In this document: positions 33,782 through 42,383 of the stretch, piece by piece | Layout of the letters: each line of letters opens with the position of its first letter | Numbering within the stretch: position 1 is the stretch's first letter | Assembly: GCF_008830225.1 (NCBI RefSeq) | Contig: NZ_WAIE01000004.1 | Span: forward strand, 186,001-250,000 | Length of the DNA stretch: 64,000 nt | Reading direction: 5' to 3' | Source: Pseudodesulfovibrio senegalensis | Lineage (GTDB): Bacteria; Desulfobacterota; Desulfovibrionia; Desulfovibrionales; Desulfovibrionaceae | Translations under genes and position numbers: made by a program | The notes under the pieces: model-generated | The model's input: only the letters and a program-made list of their open reading frames with translations | Told to the model about the DNA's origin: nothing | The model's database searches: none

Positions 33782-34984
33782 ATGAAAGTGTTCAGACATG
33801 GCCTTGCATCGGTGGTTTTGCTTGTGTTGCTGGCCGCGGTGCCCGCACAGGCCGTATCCTATGGAACATCCGACCTTGCCGGTTCATGGCGCGGGCAATG
33901 GATGGAAGGCACGACCGGAAATGTCCGGTATTGGCTGAGCATCACCGTGACCCTTGATTCAGACGGCGATGTCACTTCGGGGACGTGGAATTCTTCGGCG
34001 GGTTTGAGCGGCACCATTTCCGGCGGAAGCATGGACATGGACGGGCTGGGTTCCATTTCCGGTTCAATGACCTACGTGGGAGATCAGGCCGGAACAATCA
34101 CCGTGCACCACGGCTGGATGGATGAATCCAAAGACATGGTCTACATGGTCACCAAAAAGGGCGGAGGCCAGCTGGCAGCGGGCATGCTCTGCAAGCAGGA
34201 GAACAGCGGTTTTTCCACGGCCGATCTCGAAGGCGACTGGAGCATGTTCATGCAGGACTGCGGACTGGGTGCCGGAGACGACACATACTGGATAAAAACC
34301 GACCTGACCCTGAACGATCAGGGCGCGGGGTCGGGCAGTTATGATTTTCAGGGGGTTTTTACGGGATCCATCTCTTCAGCGTCGCTGACACTTGGTGCGA
34401 CCGGAGGGATCGCCGGATCCATGACCGATGATTTTGCCAACACCATAGTTGTGGGCGCCGGGCAGGTGAATCCGGACCTTTCGTGCGGCACCATGGCCAT
34501 AACAAAAAGCAATGATCGGCTTGGGGCCGGATTTTTCATCTGGTCCACGCCTACCGGTTTTTCCACGGCGGATCTGCACGGAACGTGGGCCGTTTACCAT
34601 ACCTACGTGGTCGACGAGAACACCATGCTCTGGATTGCCGGGTACATGACCGTGGACAAGGCCGGAAATATAACCGGAGGCGAATGGGAAGGGCCGCCCC
34701 CGAGCGATCCGGAAGACCCGACTCCCAGCGGCACATACGTGGGCGGGACCATGGCCGTGGCCGACGATGGAACAATTTCCGGGGATTTCATCCTGAGCAA
34801 TGCTCCGGGCAAGACCATTGACATCGAAGGCGGCCAGATGGGCGCTTCCAAGACCTTTGCCGGAATTGTCGGCAAGTGGGGCGAGCGAGTGGACCCCGGC
34901 CACGTGCTGGACACCGTGTTCATGGTCAAGCGGGCGGGCGCGGCCGCCGGCCTGAACGGTCCTTTGTTGCTGTTGCTGCAGTGA
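33782..34984 (+). CDS. Secreted three-repeat beta-rich protein with leucine tail
   Basis: 400 aa; GGGAGGGAG precedes the ATG. Signal peptide cleaved near PAQA (about residue 22). Three repeats of about 110-130 residues each begin with a motif of the form (F/Y)xT(A/S)DLxGxW (TSDLAGSW, STADLEGDW, STADLHGTW). Each contains alternating Gly/Ser/Thr strands (GTISGGSM, GSISSASL, GTYVGGTM), suggesting lipocalin-like or beta-sandwich units. The protein ends in LNGPLLLLLQ. Possibly a cell-surface binding protein; the ligand is unknown. Confidence 0.75.
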   Translation: MKVFRHGLASVVLLVLLAAVPAQAVSYGTSDLAGSWRGQWMEGTTGNVRYWLSITVTLDSDGDVTSGTWNSSAGLSGTISGGSMDMDGLGSISGSMTYVGDQAGTITVHHGWMDESKDMVYMVTKKGGGQLAAGMLCKQENSGFSTADLEGDWSMFMQDCGLGAGDDTYWIKTDLTLNDQGAGSGSYDFQGVFTGSISSASLTLGATGGIAGSMTDDFANTIVVGAGQVNPDLSCGTMAITKSNDRLGAGFFIWSTPTGFSTADLHGTWAVYHTYVVDENTMLWIAGYMTVDKAGNITGGEWEGPPPSDPEDPTPSGTYVGGTMAVADDGTISGDFILSNAPGKTIDIEGGQMGASKTFAGIVGKWGERVDPGHVLDTVFMVKRAGAAAGLNGPLLLLLQ

Positions 34985-35011
34985 CGTTGTTGTTTTTTTG
35001 CCTTTTGACGC

Positions 35012-35046
35012 AAAACCCGGCCTGCATTTGCAGGCCGGGTTTTGAT
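35012..35046 (+). terminator. Rho-independent terminator
   Basis: Perfect 14-bp stem 35012-35025 / 35030-35043 with a 4-nt loop, symmetrical A and T flanks, so it can work in both directions between the secreted protein and the convergent helicase. Confidence 0.88.
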
Positions 35047-35169
35047 TGTATGGCTGATTGTCGTCGCTCGTTTTGTGTCCCGGCCGCACGTGCGTGATGG
35101 CGGAACATGAAGCGGGACGCGGTCCCGCGGTTGCAGGGAAGCGCGCCCTGCGTTGGCTTCTGCAGCCTG

Positions 35170-36429
35170 TTACCGCTGTGCGCGGCGGCGGGAGCTTCTG
35201 CCGCGACCCGAAGGCTTTTGTCCCTGTCGGTGGTTCGAACCGGCGTCCGAACGGGGGGAGCGGGCCTTGGCCGGACGCGGCTGGTTGCGTGCCGGAGATT
35301 TCTGGTCGTAGTCGAAGCCTTCCAGCGTGTTGCGTGCAATGCGGGCATCCACAATGCGTTCAATGCTGCGCATCATGGGCTTGTCTTCGCCGGTCACGAA
35401 GCTGAGTGCGGTTCCGGTGCGGCCGGCGCGGCCGGTGCGCCCGATGCGGTGCGTGTAGGTTTCTGCCGTGTCGGGCACGTCGAAGTTGACCACATGGGTG
35501 ATGCGGTCGCAGTCGATGCCGCGTGCGGCAATGTCCGTGGCCACCATGACCCGGAAGTCGCCCTTGCGGAAACCGTCCAGCGCGCGCTGGCGCTGGTTCT
35601 GGCTCATGTTGCCCTGCAGGAATGTGGCGTCGTGCCCGATCCTGTCCAGCTTGCGGGCCAGGTTCTTTGCGCGGTGCTTGGTGCGGGTGAAGATGAGCAC
35701 GCTTTCGTGATTGGTGGTTTGCAGCAGGGCCTCGAGCAATTTGCCCTTGAGGTGCTGGGCCACCGGATAGAATGCGTGGCTCACGCTGGCGGCCGGGGCC
35801 GTGTTGGCCACCTGCACCGTGGCGGGGTTGCGCAGTATCTTGTCCGCGAGCTTGCGGATGTCGTTGGGCATGGTTGCGGAAAAGAGCAGATTCTGCCGTT
35901 TGACGGGCAGGCGTTTGATGATGCGCTTGATGTCCGGCAGGAAACCCATGTCCAGCATGCGGTCGGCCTCGTCCAGCACCAGCGTGTCCACGCTGTCCAG
36001 CGTGATGACGCCCTGGTTGAGCAGGTCGAGCAGGCGACCCGGGCAGGCCACCACCACGGTGGAGCGGCGCACGGCCTTGATCTGCGGGTTCTGGCCCACG
36101 CCGCCGAAAACAGACGCGCAGCGGATGCCGGTCTGGCGGCCGAGTTCCACGAAGTTTTCGTGGATCTGCAGGGCCAGTTCACGGGTGGGGGCCAATACCA
36201 GCACGCGGGCCGGTCCCTGTTTGGGCGCTTCCGCGTCGATCAGGCGTTGCAGGATGGGCAGGGCGAACGCGGCGGTTTTGCCGGTGCCGGTCTGGGCGAG
36301 GCCCATGACGTCGCGGCCCGTGAGCACTTCGGGAATGGCTGCCTGCTGAATGGGGGTGGGGGTTTCATACCCGCACGACTTGATGCCGGACGCAATACGT
36401 CCGTCAAACGAGAAATGATCGAAATTCAC
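35170..36429 (-). CDS. DEAD-box RNA helicase (RhlE-like), paralogue
   Basis: 419 aa from a GTG start with AGGA upstream. Q motif YETPTPIQQ (21-29), Walker A AQTGTGKT (45-52), DEAD (153-156), SAT, HRIGRTGRAG. The C-terminal tail is rich in Arg/Ser/Gln (SGRGRSSRRRAQR) for RNA binding. It is very close in sequence to the helicase at 16685-17902, and its 163-nt leader has the same closing arms and spacing, implying shared control. Confidence 0.95.
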   Translation of the reverse strand: MNFDHFSFDGRIASGIKSCGYETPTPIQQAAIPEVLTGRDVMGLAQTGTGKTAAFALPILQRLIDAEAPKQGPARVLVLAPTRELALQIHENFVELGRQTGIRCASVFGGVGQNPQIKAVRRSTVVVACPGRLLDLLNQGVITLDSVDTLVLDEADRMLDMGFLPDIKRIIKRLPVKRQNLLFSATMPNDIRKLADKILRNPATVQVANTAPAASVSHAFYPVAQHLKGKLLEALLQTTNHESVLIFTRTKHRAKNLARKLDRIGHDATFLQGNMSQNQRQRALDGFRKGDFRVMVATDIAARGIDCDRITHVVNFDVPDTAETYTHRIGRTGRAGRTGTALSFVTGEDKPMMRSIERIVDARIARNTLEGFDYDQKSPARNQPRPAKARSPRSDAGSNHRQGQKPSGRGRSSRRRAQR

Positions 36430-36461
36430 AAATGATCCTATGGTGATAATAAATATATGAC

Positions 36462-36609
36462 GACAGCGCGTGACAGCGGTCGTTTCCGGTGAAACCGGGG
36501 GGTATCAGATGGGCTCCGGGACGTGGGGTTATCGGTGTTCGGTCTGGCCGAACCGGTTTGCCGCGAAAGGGCAAAAAGGAACGTTCGCGCGTCCGGTCAC
36601 GCTGAGACA
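36462..36609 (-). promoter_or_regulatory. Structured 5' leader of DEAD-box helicase, copy 2
   Basis: On the minus strand the leader opens with CTCAGCGTGACCGGACGC and closes with CUGUCACGCGCUGUCGU. Arms GCGTGAC (36596-36602) and GTCACGC (36468-36474) flank exactly 121 nt, as in copy 1. Inside lie hairpins TTTGCC/GGCAAA (interior 21-38), GTTCGG/CCGAAC (43-59) and CCGGT/ACCGG (36486-36498), at matching places but with different bases. TTTACT (about 36646) with TAATTA 16 nt on is a possible promoter. Inferred to be a cis-regulatory RNA. Confidence 0.65.
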
Positions 36610-36725
36610 CATGGTTAATTACGCATTTGAGAGCAAAAGTAAAGGGGCGGCCCGCGAAATGGAATTTTTCAGGGCCGCGCCCGCCGGTTTGGGCAAGCGG
36701 GCACGGTCCCATGGGAGTGTGACGG

Positions 36726-37244
36726 TTATCCGGGATCAGGCAGCCGTACCACGAGCACCGGGATCGGGCTGTGCGTGGTGGTGTGCCGGGCCACGCTGCC
36801 CAATACGAGGTCCATGAACGTGCTTTGGCCGTGCGTTCCCATGACCACCATGTCGTACTTGCCGCTTTGCGCCTCGGAAAGGATGCGTTCGGAAGCGTCT
36901 CCCTGTGCCACGATGATTCTTTTTTCGGAGAACGGGGAGTTTTCCGTCCGACCGTTCATGGCTGCGACGCATTCCTCGGTGATATCCCGCACGCGTTTTT
37001 CGAGGGTGGCCTGCGCCTCGGATATTTCCGGGGCCGCGAATTCGTTCAGGCCGTTCTGGTCCAGCCCGTGCTTCATGTCGGTTCCGGCCTGTTCGCTCAT
37101 GTATTCCAATGTGTCCGGAACCACATGCATGACGGTAATGTCCGCGCCGTATGCCTGCCCCAATGAGGCCGCATAGTGCAGGGCATGGAGCGCGCAGTCG
37201 GAAAGATCGGTCACGTAGAGGATGTTCTTGATAATGGGAAGCAT
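36726..37244 (-). CDS. Universal stress protein (UspA family)
   Basis: 172 aa. The C-terminal GTHGQSTFMDLVLGSVARH holds the G-x2-G-x9-G-S nucleotide-binding motif, so it belongs to the ATP-binding Usp type. ILYVTDLSDCALHAL is the first strand and helix. It lies 9 nt after the BASS-type permease on the same strand, so they form an operon, a common pairing of Usp with a membrane transporter. Confidence 0.94.
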   Translation of the reverse strand: MLPIIKNILYVTDLSDCALHALHYAASLGQAYGADITVMHVVPDTLEYMSEQAGTDMKHGLDQNGLNEFAAPEISEAQATLEKRVRDITEECVAAMNGRTENSPFSEKRIIVAQGDASERILSEAQSGKYDMVVMGTHGQSTFMDLVLGSVARHTTTHSPIPVLVVRLPDPG

Positions 37245-37253
37245 GGTTTCCTC

Positions 37254-38231
37254 CTATGCTTTTTCGGCTGTTGCCGGGCCGAACAGGCGGCTCGTGAATT
37301 TCACATACCATGCCGCGGACTGCACCTGGATGATGTAGGCCACGGCCACCACCAGTGCCGCGTCCGAGCCTTTTTCTCCGAACGCGTTGATGGCGATGGC
37401 CAGCGCGATGGACAGGTTGCGCATGACCGAGCCGTAGACCATGGCGATGGCGTCGCCGCGCGGCAGGAAGCGTTTGCCCACCAGCGTGCTCAGGGTGAAG
37501 TTCAGGGCGTAGATGATGACCAGCGGCACAAGGATGCGCAGCAGCATGTCCGGGGCCGCCGCAATGGTCTTGGCCTTGAGCGCCAGCGCCACGAACACGA
37601 TGCCCAGTACCCCGAGGGTGGACATGGGCGGGAACCGCGGCGCGATGCGCTGCTGGAATTCCTTTTGCCCATAGGTGCGCAACAGGAACCGCTGCGTGGC
37701 GTAGCCAAGGGCCATGGGCAGGAATACGATGAAGAATATCTGCTTCATGACCGCCATGATGTTGACCTCGATGGACGCGCCCATGAGTGCCTTGACGTAA
37801 AAGGGTGTTGCCAGCGAACCGACCACAAGGCCGATGACCGTCATTTTCACGGCTGCAGCCATGTTGCCCTTGGCAAAGCCGGTCCACGAAATGGTCATGC
37901 CGCTGGTGGGCACCAGCCCGGCCAGTAAAAGTCCCAGCGCCATGTACGGCCTGTCCGCGAAGAACAGGCTGCCTATGCCGAAGGCCAGGAACGGAACCAG
38001 CGCGAAGTTGATGAACTGGGTGATGAGTTGGGCCCGGGTGTCGCCGCCCTCCAGCACCTTACCTATCTTCAGGGTGACCATCATGGGGTAGACCATGAGA
38101 AAGGTGAACGGCAGGATCAGTGATTTGAGCCATGCGGCCGGGGCCGACATGCCATAGGCGAATCCGGCGGCCATCATGATGGGGATGGCCACGATCAGGT
38201 TTTTTGTGATGCGCTGTATGAGATGCCACAT
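37254..38231 (-). CDS. Bile acid:sodium symporter / ACR3-like permease
   Basis: 325 aa with about nine or ten hydrophobic segments. LVPTSGMTISWTGFAKGNMAAAVK and YGSVMRNLSIALAIA are the two crossover helices of the BASS/ACR3 fold. In ACR3 arsenite pumps the first holds a conserved Cys; here there is no Cys at that place, so arsenite export is doubtful and an organic-anion:sodium role is as likely. Transcribed ahead of a universal stress protein. Confidence 0.78.
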   Translation of the reverse strand: MWHLIQRITKNLIVAIPIMMAAGFAYGMSAPAAWLKSLILPFTFLMVYPMMVTLKIGKVLEGGDTRAQLITQFINFALVPFLAFGIGSLFFADRPYMALGLLLAGLVPTSGMTISWTGFAKGNMAAAVKMTVIGLVVGSLATPFYVKALMGASIEVNIMAVMKQIFFIVFLPMALGYATQRFLLRTYGQKEFQQRIAPRFPPMSTLGVLGIVFVALALKAKTIAAAPDMLLRILVPLVIIYALNFTLSTLVGKRFLPRGDAIAMVYGSVMRNLSIALAIAINAFGEKGSDAALVVAVAYIIQVQSAAWYVKFTSRLFGPATAEKA

Positions 38232-38409
38232 GGGCGGTTCCTCCTGTGGGACGTTTGAAGCCGGGCGGTTTTCATTGTTCTGTCCTATGGTGTAGTCTGT
38301 CTGCCGTGGCGTGGCATTGATGTGTGGTAATGCGGAAGAGAAAGGCCGCCTTTTCGTGCTCCCGTTTTCAATACCGTTTGCTGTACCATTTGTACTGTAG
38401 TGGATTTAT

Positions 38410-38415
38410 TATAAT
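38410..38415 (+). promoter_or_regulatory. Candidate -10 element for gadC-gadB
   Basis: TATAAT in an AT-rich stretch (38396-38430) of the 268-bp divergent spacer. No good -35 lies 17 bases upstream, so activator-dependent expression is possible. Confidence 0.4.
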
Positions 38416-38499
38416 TTCAAATGCTTCTAAAACAGTAGAATGTGAGCGGAATTCAACTCAATGTTCGTTTATTCGGTCCTGCGGGGCGGGAGGATTTGT

Positions 38500-39942
38500 A
38501 TGGGAAGCAAGAAAATGTCGGTATTCACCCTGAGCCTGATGACCGTGGCGGCCGTGGTCAGCCTGCGGGGACTCCCCATGATGGCCAAGGAAGGGCTGTC
38601 CATGATCTTCTATATTCTGTTCGCCTCGGTCATGTTCCTGATCCCGGCCTCGCTGGTGGCCGCGGAACTGGGCGGCGCGTTCAGCGACAAGGGCGGCGGC
38701 GTGTACACCTGGATCAAGGAAGCATTCGGCTCCCGCTGGGGGTTTACGGCCATCTGGCTGCAATGGATCCAGAACGTGGTCTGGTATCCCACGGTGCTGG
38801 GTTTTGCCGCGGGCGCGCTGGCCTATCTGTTCATGGATCCGGGGCTGGCGGACAACGGTACATACACGGGCGTGGTCATTCTGGTCTGCTATTGGGCCGC
38901 AACGTTCCTGACCCTTGCCGGTTCCGGGGTTGCCGGGGCCGTGACCCGCTACGGCGTGCTGCTGGGAACCGTGCTGCCCGGCGTATTCATCATCGTGCTG
39001 GGCGTCATGTGGGTGGTGCAGGGAAACCCCATTCACTTTTTGGTGCCGGACGCAGCCACCGCAGCTGCCGAACATCTTGCGCACCCGCACGCACGTCTTT
39101 TTCCGCATTTGACGGGGTTGGGCAGTGTGGCTTTTCTGGCGGGCATCATCCTGCTTTTTGCCGGCGTGGAGGTGCACGCGGTGCATGCCAATGAGCTGAA
39201 AGACCCGGCAAGTGAATTCCCCAAGAGCATGTTTCTGGCCGCGGGCATCATCTTCTCCCTGTTCATGCTCGGCTCCATGGCCGTGGCTGCGGTGATACCT
39301 GCAGAGAAGATCAGCCTCACGGCCGGTTTGATGCAGGCCTTCAAGCAGTTGCTGGCCACGTTCAACCTTTCGTTTTTGACCCCGGTCATGGGCCTGCTGG
39401 CCGCGTTCGGGGCCATCGGCGGGGTCATGTCGTGGGTGGGCGGCCCGAGCCGGGGCCTGCTGGAGACCGCGCGGCAGGGCGAGATTCCGCCGTTCATGGC
39501 CAGGACCAACAAGAACGGCGTGCAGGTCAACATCCTGATGATACAGGCCGTGATCGTCAGCGCGCTGGCAACGCTCTATTTCATCATGGACAACGTGAGC
39601 GTGGCCTTTTTTGTGCTTTCGGCCATGACCGTGACCCTGTATCTGGTCATGTACATTCTCATGTACGCCGCAGCCATCAAGCTGCGTTTCACCCGGCCGG
39701 ACCTGCCGCGCTCCTACAAGGTGCCGGGCGGCAACTTCGGCATGTGCCTTGTGGCGGGCGTGGGGCTTGCGGGCGTGTGCTTCGCCCTGCTGGTGGGATT
39801 TTTCCCGCCCAGCAACCTGCCCGTGGGTAATCCGGCCCTGTACGTCGGCCTTGTGGCTGCGGGCATGATCGTGTTCATCGGCCTTCCCCTGCTCATTCAC
39901 GCCCGCAAGAAGCCCGAGTGGCGTCAGGGCGGCAACGAATAA
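38500..39942 (+). CDS. gadC: Amino-acid antiporter, glutamate/GABA type (GadC-like)
   Basis: 480 aa from ATG 38500 (GGGAGG upstream), about 12 hydrophobic segments of the APC superfamily. AAVVSLRGLPMMAKEG in helix 1 and IQNVVWYPTVLGF are typical of the GadC branch. It sits 18 nt ahead of glutamate decarboxylase, so it most likely exchanges external glutamate for internal GABA. The C-terminal plug that shuts E. coli GadC at neutral pH is short here (ends ARKKPEWRQGGNE). Confidence 0.86.
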   Translation: MGSKKMSVFTLSLMTVAAVVSLRGLPMMAKEGLSMIFYILFASVMFLIPASLVAAELGGAFSDKGGGVYTWIKEAFGSRWGFTAIWLQWIQNVVWYPTVLGFAAGALAYLFMDPGLADNGTYTGVVILVCYWAATFLTLAGSGVAGAVTRYGVLLGTVLPGVFIIVLGVMWVVQGNPIHFLVPDAATAAAEHLAHPHARLFPHLTGLGSVAFLAGIILLFAGVEVHAVHANELKDPASEFPKSMFLAAGIIFSLFMLGSMAVAAVIPAEKISLTAGLMQAFKQLLATFNLSFLTPVMGLLAAFGAIGGVMSWVGGPSRGLLETARQGEIPPFMARTNKNGVQVNILMIQAVIVSALATLYFIMDNVSVAFFVLSAMTVTLYLVMYILMYAAAIKLRFTRPDLPRSYKVPGGNFGMCLVAGVGLAGVCFALLVGFFPPSNLPVGNPALYVGLVAAGMIVFIGLPLLIHARKKPEWRQGGNE

Positions 39943-39960
39943 CTTTCAGGAGACAATCAT

Positions 39961-41373
39961 ATGGCATTGCATAAACAGAATGATCTCAGGGACGAGATGC
40001 TGGACGACGTGTTCGCTTCCGACGACCTCTCCACGGGGCTGCCCAAAAAGCGTTTCCCGGAACCGGAGCGTGAGGCGCGGCACGTGTATCAGGCCGTGCA
40101 CGACGAATTGATGCTGGACGGCAATTCGCGACAGAATCTGGCCACGTTCTGCCAGACGTGGCTGGAACCCGAGGTCCACAAGCTCATGGACGAGTGCGCG
40201 GACAAGAACATGATCGACAAGGACGAATACCCGCAGACCGCCGAGCTTGAAGCTCGGTGCGTGCGCATGCTGGCCGACCTGTGGAATTCGCCGGACGCGG
40301 TCAACACCATGGGCTGCTCCACCACCGGGTCCAGCGAGGCCGCCATGCTGGGCGGCATGGCCCTGAAGTGGAAGTGGCGGGAACGGCTGCGGGAGCAGGG
40401 GGTGAGCGAAGATGAAATCAAGCTGCGCCAGCCCAATCTCGTGTGCGGGCCGGTGCAGGTCTGCTGGCACAAGTTCGCCAAATATTGGGACATCAAGCTA
40501 CGTGAAGTGCCCATGAAAAAAGGGCAGCTGATCATGAGCGCGGAAGAGGCCGTCAGCCAGTGCGACGAAAACACCATCGGGGTCGTGCCCACGCTGGGCG
40601 TGACCTTTACCTGCCAGTACGAGCCGGTCAAGCAGATCAGCGACGCGCTGGACGAATTGCAGCAAAAGACCGGGCTGGATATTCCCATCCATGTGGACGC
40701 GGCCAGCGGCGGCTTTCTTGCCCCGTTCGTGGACCCGGACCTTGTCTGGGATTTCCGGCTGCCGCGCGTCAAGTCCGTGAACGCATCGGGCCACAAGTTT
40801 GGGCTTGCGCCGCTGGGCGTGGGCTGGGTGGTCTGGCGCGACAAGGACGACCTGCCCGACGACCTGATTTTCTGGGTCAACTATCTGGGCGGCAACATGC
40901 CCTGCTTTGCGCTGAATTTCTCCCGTCCCGGCGGGCAGATCGTGGCCCAGTATTACAATTTCCTGCGGCTCGGGCGCGAAGGATACCGGCGTATTCACGA
41001 GGCCTGCTACGGCACGGCCCAGTATCTGGCCCGGCGCATCGGCGAAATGGAACCGTTCACCATCATCTATGACGGCGTGGGCGGCATCCCGGCCCTGAGC
41101 TGGTCCCTCACCGAAGGGCAGAAACACAACTTCACGCTGTACGACCTTTCGGACCGGCTGCGCAGCCGGGGCTGGCAGGTGGCGGCCTATTCCCTGCCCA
41201 AGGACTGCGAGGACCTCGTGATCATGCGTATCCTCGTGCGCCACGGATTCAGCCGCGATCTGGGCGAGCTGTTCATCAGCGACCTTGAGCGCTGTCTTGA
41301 ATACTTCAGGAAAAACCCGGTGACCACGCCGCTTACCGAAGACGAGGCCGGCGGCTACAGCCACGCAAAGTAG
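39961..41373 (+). CDS. gadB: Glutamate decarboxylase
   Basis: 470 aa, close to E. coli GadB (466). The PLP-binding lysine is Lys279 in [27 protein letters not shown] and [13 protein letters not shown] hold the other cofactor contacts, and the C-terminus ends with His (GGYSHAK), as in the pH-sensing tail of GadB. It turns glutamate and a proton into GABA and CO2. With the antiporter it forms an acid-resistance cycle. Confidence 0.96.
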   Translation: MALHKQNDLRDEMLDDVFASDDLSTGLPKKRFPEPEREARHVYQAVHDELMLDGNSRQNLATFCQTWLEPEVHKLMDECADKNMIDKDEYPQTAELEARCVRMLADLWNSPDAVNTMGCSTTGSSEAAMLGGMALKWKWRERLREQGVSEDEIKLRQPNLVCGPVQVCWHKFAKYWDIKLREVPMKKGQLIMSAEEAVSQCDENTIGVVPTLGVTFTCQYEPVKQISDALDELQQKTGLDIPIHVDAASGGFLAPFVDPDLVWDFRLPRVKSVNASGHKFGLAPLGVGWVVWRDKDDLPDDLIFWVNYLGGNMPCFALNFSRPGGQIVAQYYNFLRLGREGYRRIHEACYGTAQYLARRIGEMEPFTIIYDGVGGIPALSWSLTEGQKHNFTLYDLSDRLRSRGWQVAAYSLPKDCEDLVIMRILVRHGFSRDLGELFISDLERCLEYFRKNPVTTPLTEDEAGGYSHAK

Positions 41374-41526
41374 CTCCGGCAATCCGCAAAAAAAGGAAGG
41401 GCCTCGGTGGAATGCGGGGCCTGTTCCTGTCAGGTGCATGGCTGTCGGCGCAGAGACGAATACCGTTGCAACCCGACACCGGACATACTAGAAAATGGAA
41501 TAACGTTTTTTGAACAGGAGGGAGCC

Positions 41527-41688
41527 ATGGAAATCATTCGCATCATCATTTCGATTCTGGTGCCGCCCATCGGGGCGTTTCTCAAGGTGGGGCTGGGACT
41601 GCAGTTTTGGGTCAACCTGTTGCTGACCATTCTTGGCTATTTCCCGGGGCTGGTGCATGTTATCTGGCTGCTGGCCCGCAAAAGGTAG
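41527..41688 (+). CDS. Pmp3/YqaE-family membrane peptide
   Basis: 53 aa with AGGAGGGAG before the ATG. IISILVPPIGAFLKVG and FWVNLLLTILGYFPGLVHVIW are the two helices with the family's PP-(I/L)-(G/A) and GYxPG-(I/L)-xH motifs. These peptides affect membrane potential and salt or cold tolerance. It follows the acid-resistance genes by 150 bases and has its own terminator. Confidence 0.92.
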   Translation: MEIIRIIISILVPPIGAFLKVGLGLQFWVNLLLTILGYFPGLVHVIWLLARKR

Positions 41689-41695
41689 GCATACG

Positions 41696-41732
41696 AAAAG
41701 CCCGGCCGCATTGCTGCAGCCGGGCTTTTTTT
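41696..41732 (+). terminator. Rho-independent terminator
   Basis: 11-bp stem 41696-41706 / 41719-41729 with a 12-nt loop and a T run; it ends the Pmp3-like transcript. Confidence 0.88.
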
Positions 41733-41767
41733 CGATGTTGTGAGTCCGGATCGTTCCGGATTTTTTT

Positions 41768-42376
41768 TTACACCAATCCGAGTTCGTTCATGGCCAGATA
41801 TATTTTCCGGCTGACCCATGCGTCCGTGGCCGCGTAGGTGACCTGCTGGCGGGTCAGGTTCTCTTTGGCCCAGTTGGAACATTGGGCAGACTTGGAAATG
41901 CGGAAGCCCAGCAGGTTGGCCGCGAGGTTGCGCAGGCCGTGGGTCTGCATCTGGTGCTTTTGGGAGATTTCACCCAGATCGATGAAGTTGGCGGCCTTGA
42001 ATTTGGCCAGCTTGTTCAGTCCGATGATGTCGTCGTGCACGGAGACGCCTGTCTTGATGACCTGCTTGCTTGAGAGCAGGTCCAGAAGGCCGTTGTCCAT
42101 GGGCAGAAGGTTGATCTGGAAGATATAGACATTCTGCTCCCCGGCCAGTTGGATGAGCGAAGGCGGATTGGGCTTTCTGCCCTTTTTGAATACCGGGCGG
42201 GTTTCCGTGTCGAATCCGAGCAGTGCTTCGTTTCGCAGGACCTTGATGGCCGCATCGCGCTGCTTGCGGGTGCGCACCACATGAACGGGGCCGTCATAGC
42301 GCCGCAACGGCAGTGCGTTGATTTCTTCCTTGGGAAAGGCTCGTAAATGTTCTTCTGGTATTTCGACGACAGTCAT
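41768..42376 (-). CDS. RNase D-like 3'-5' exonuclease
   Basis: 202 aa from MTVVEIPEE, 7 nt after prfC; the frame is open further into prfC. DEDDy active site: LGFDTETRP (Asp, Glu), KTGVSVHDDIIGL (Asp) and the YAATDAWVSRKIY box (Tyr and Asp). There is no HRDC domain, so it is shorter than RNase D. It probably trims the 3' ends of structured RNA or DNA. Operon with prfC. Confidence 0.88.
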   Translation of the reverse strand: MTVVEIPEEHLRAFPKEEINALPLRRYDGPVHVVRTRKQRDAAIKVLRNEALLGFDTETRPVFKKGRKPNPPSLIQLAGEQNVYIFQINLLPMDNGLLDLLSSKQVIKTGVSVHDDIIGLNKLAKFKAANFIDLGEISQKHQMQTHGLRNLAANLLGFRISKSAQCSNWAKENLTRQQVTYAATDAWVSRKIYLAMNELGLV

Positions 42377-42383
42377 ACAAACG

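Noticed and set aside
37254-38231. Arsenite efflux pump Acr3
   Set aside because: The conserved Cys of Acr3 is not seen in the crossover helix and no other ars gene adjoins; kept as a general BASS/ACR3-like permease.
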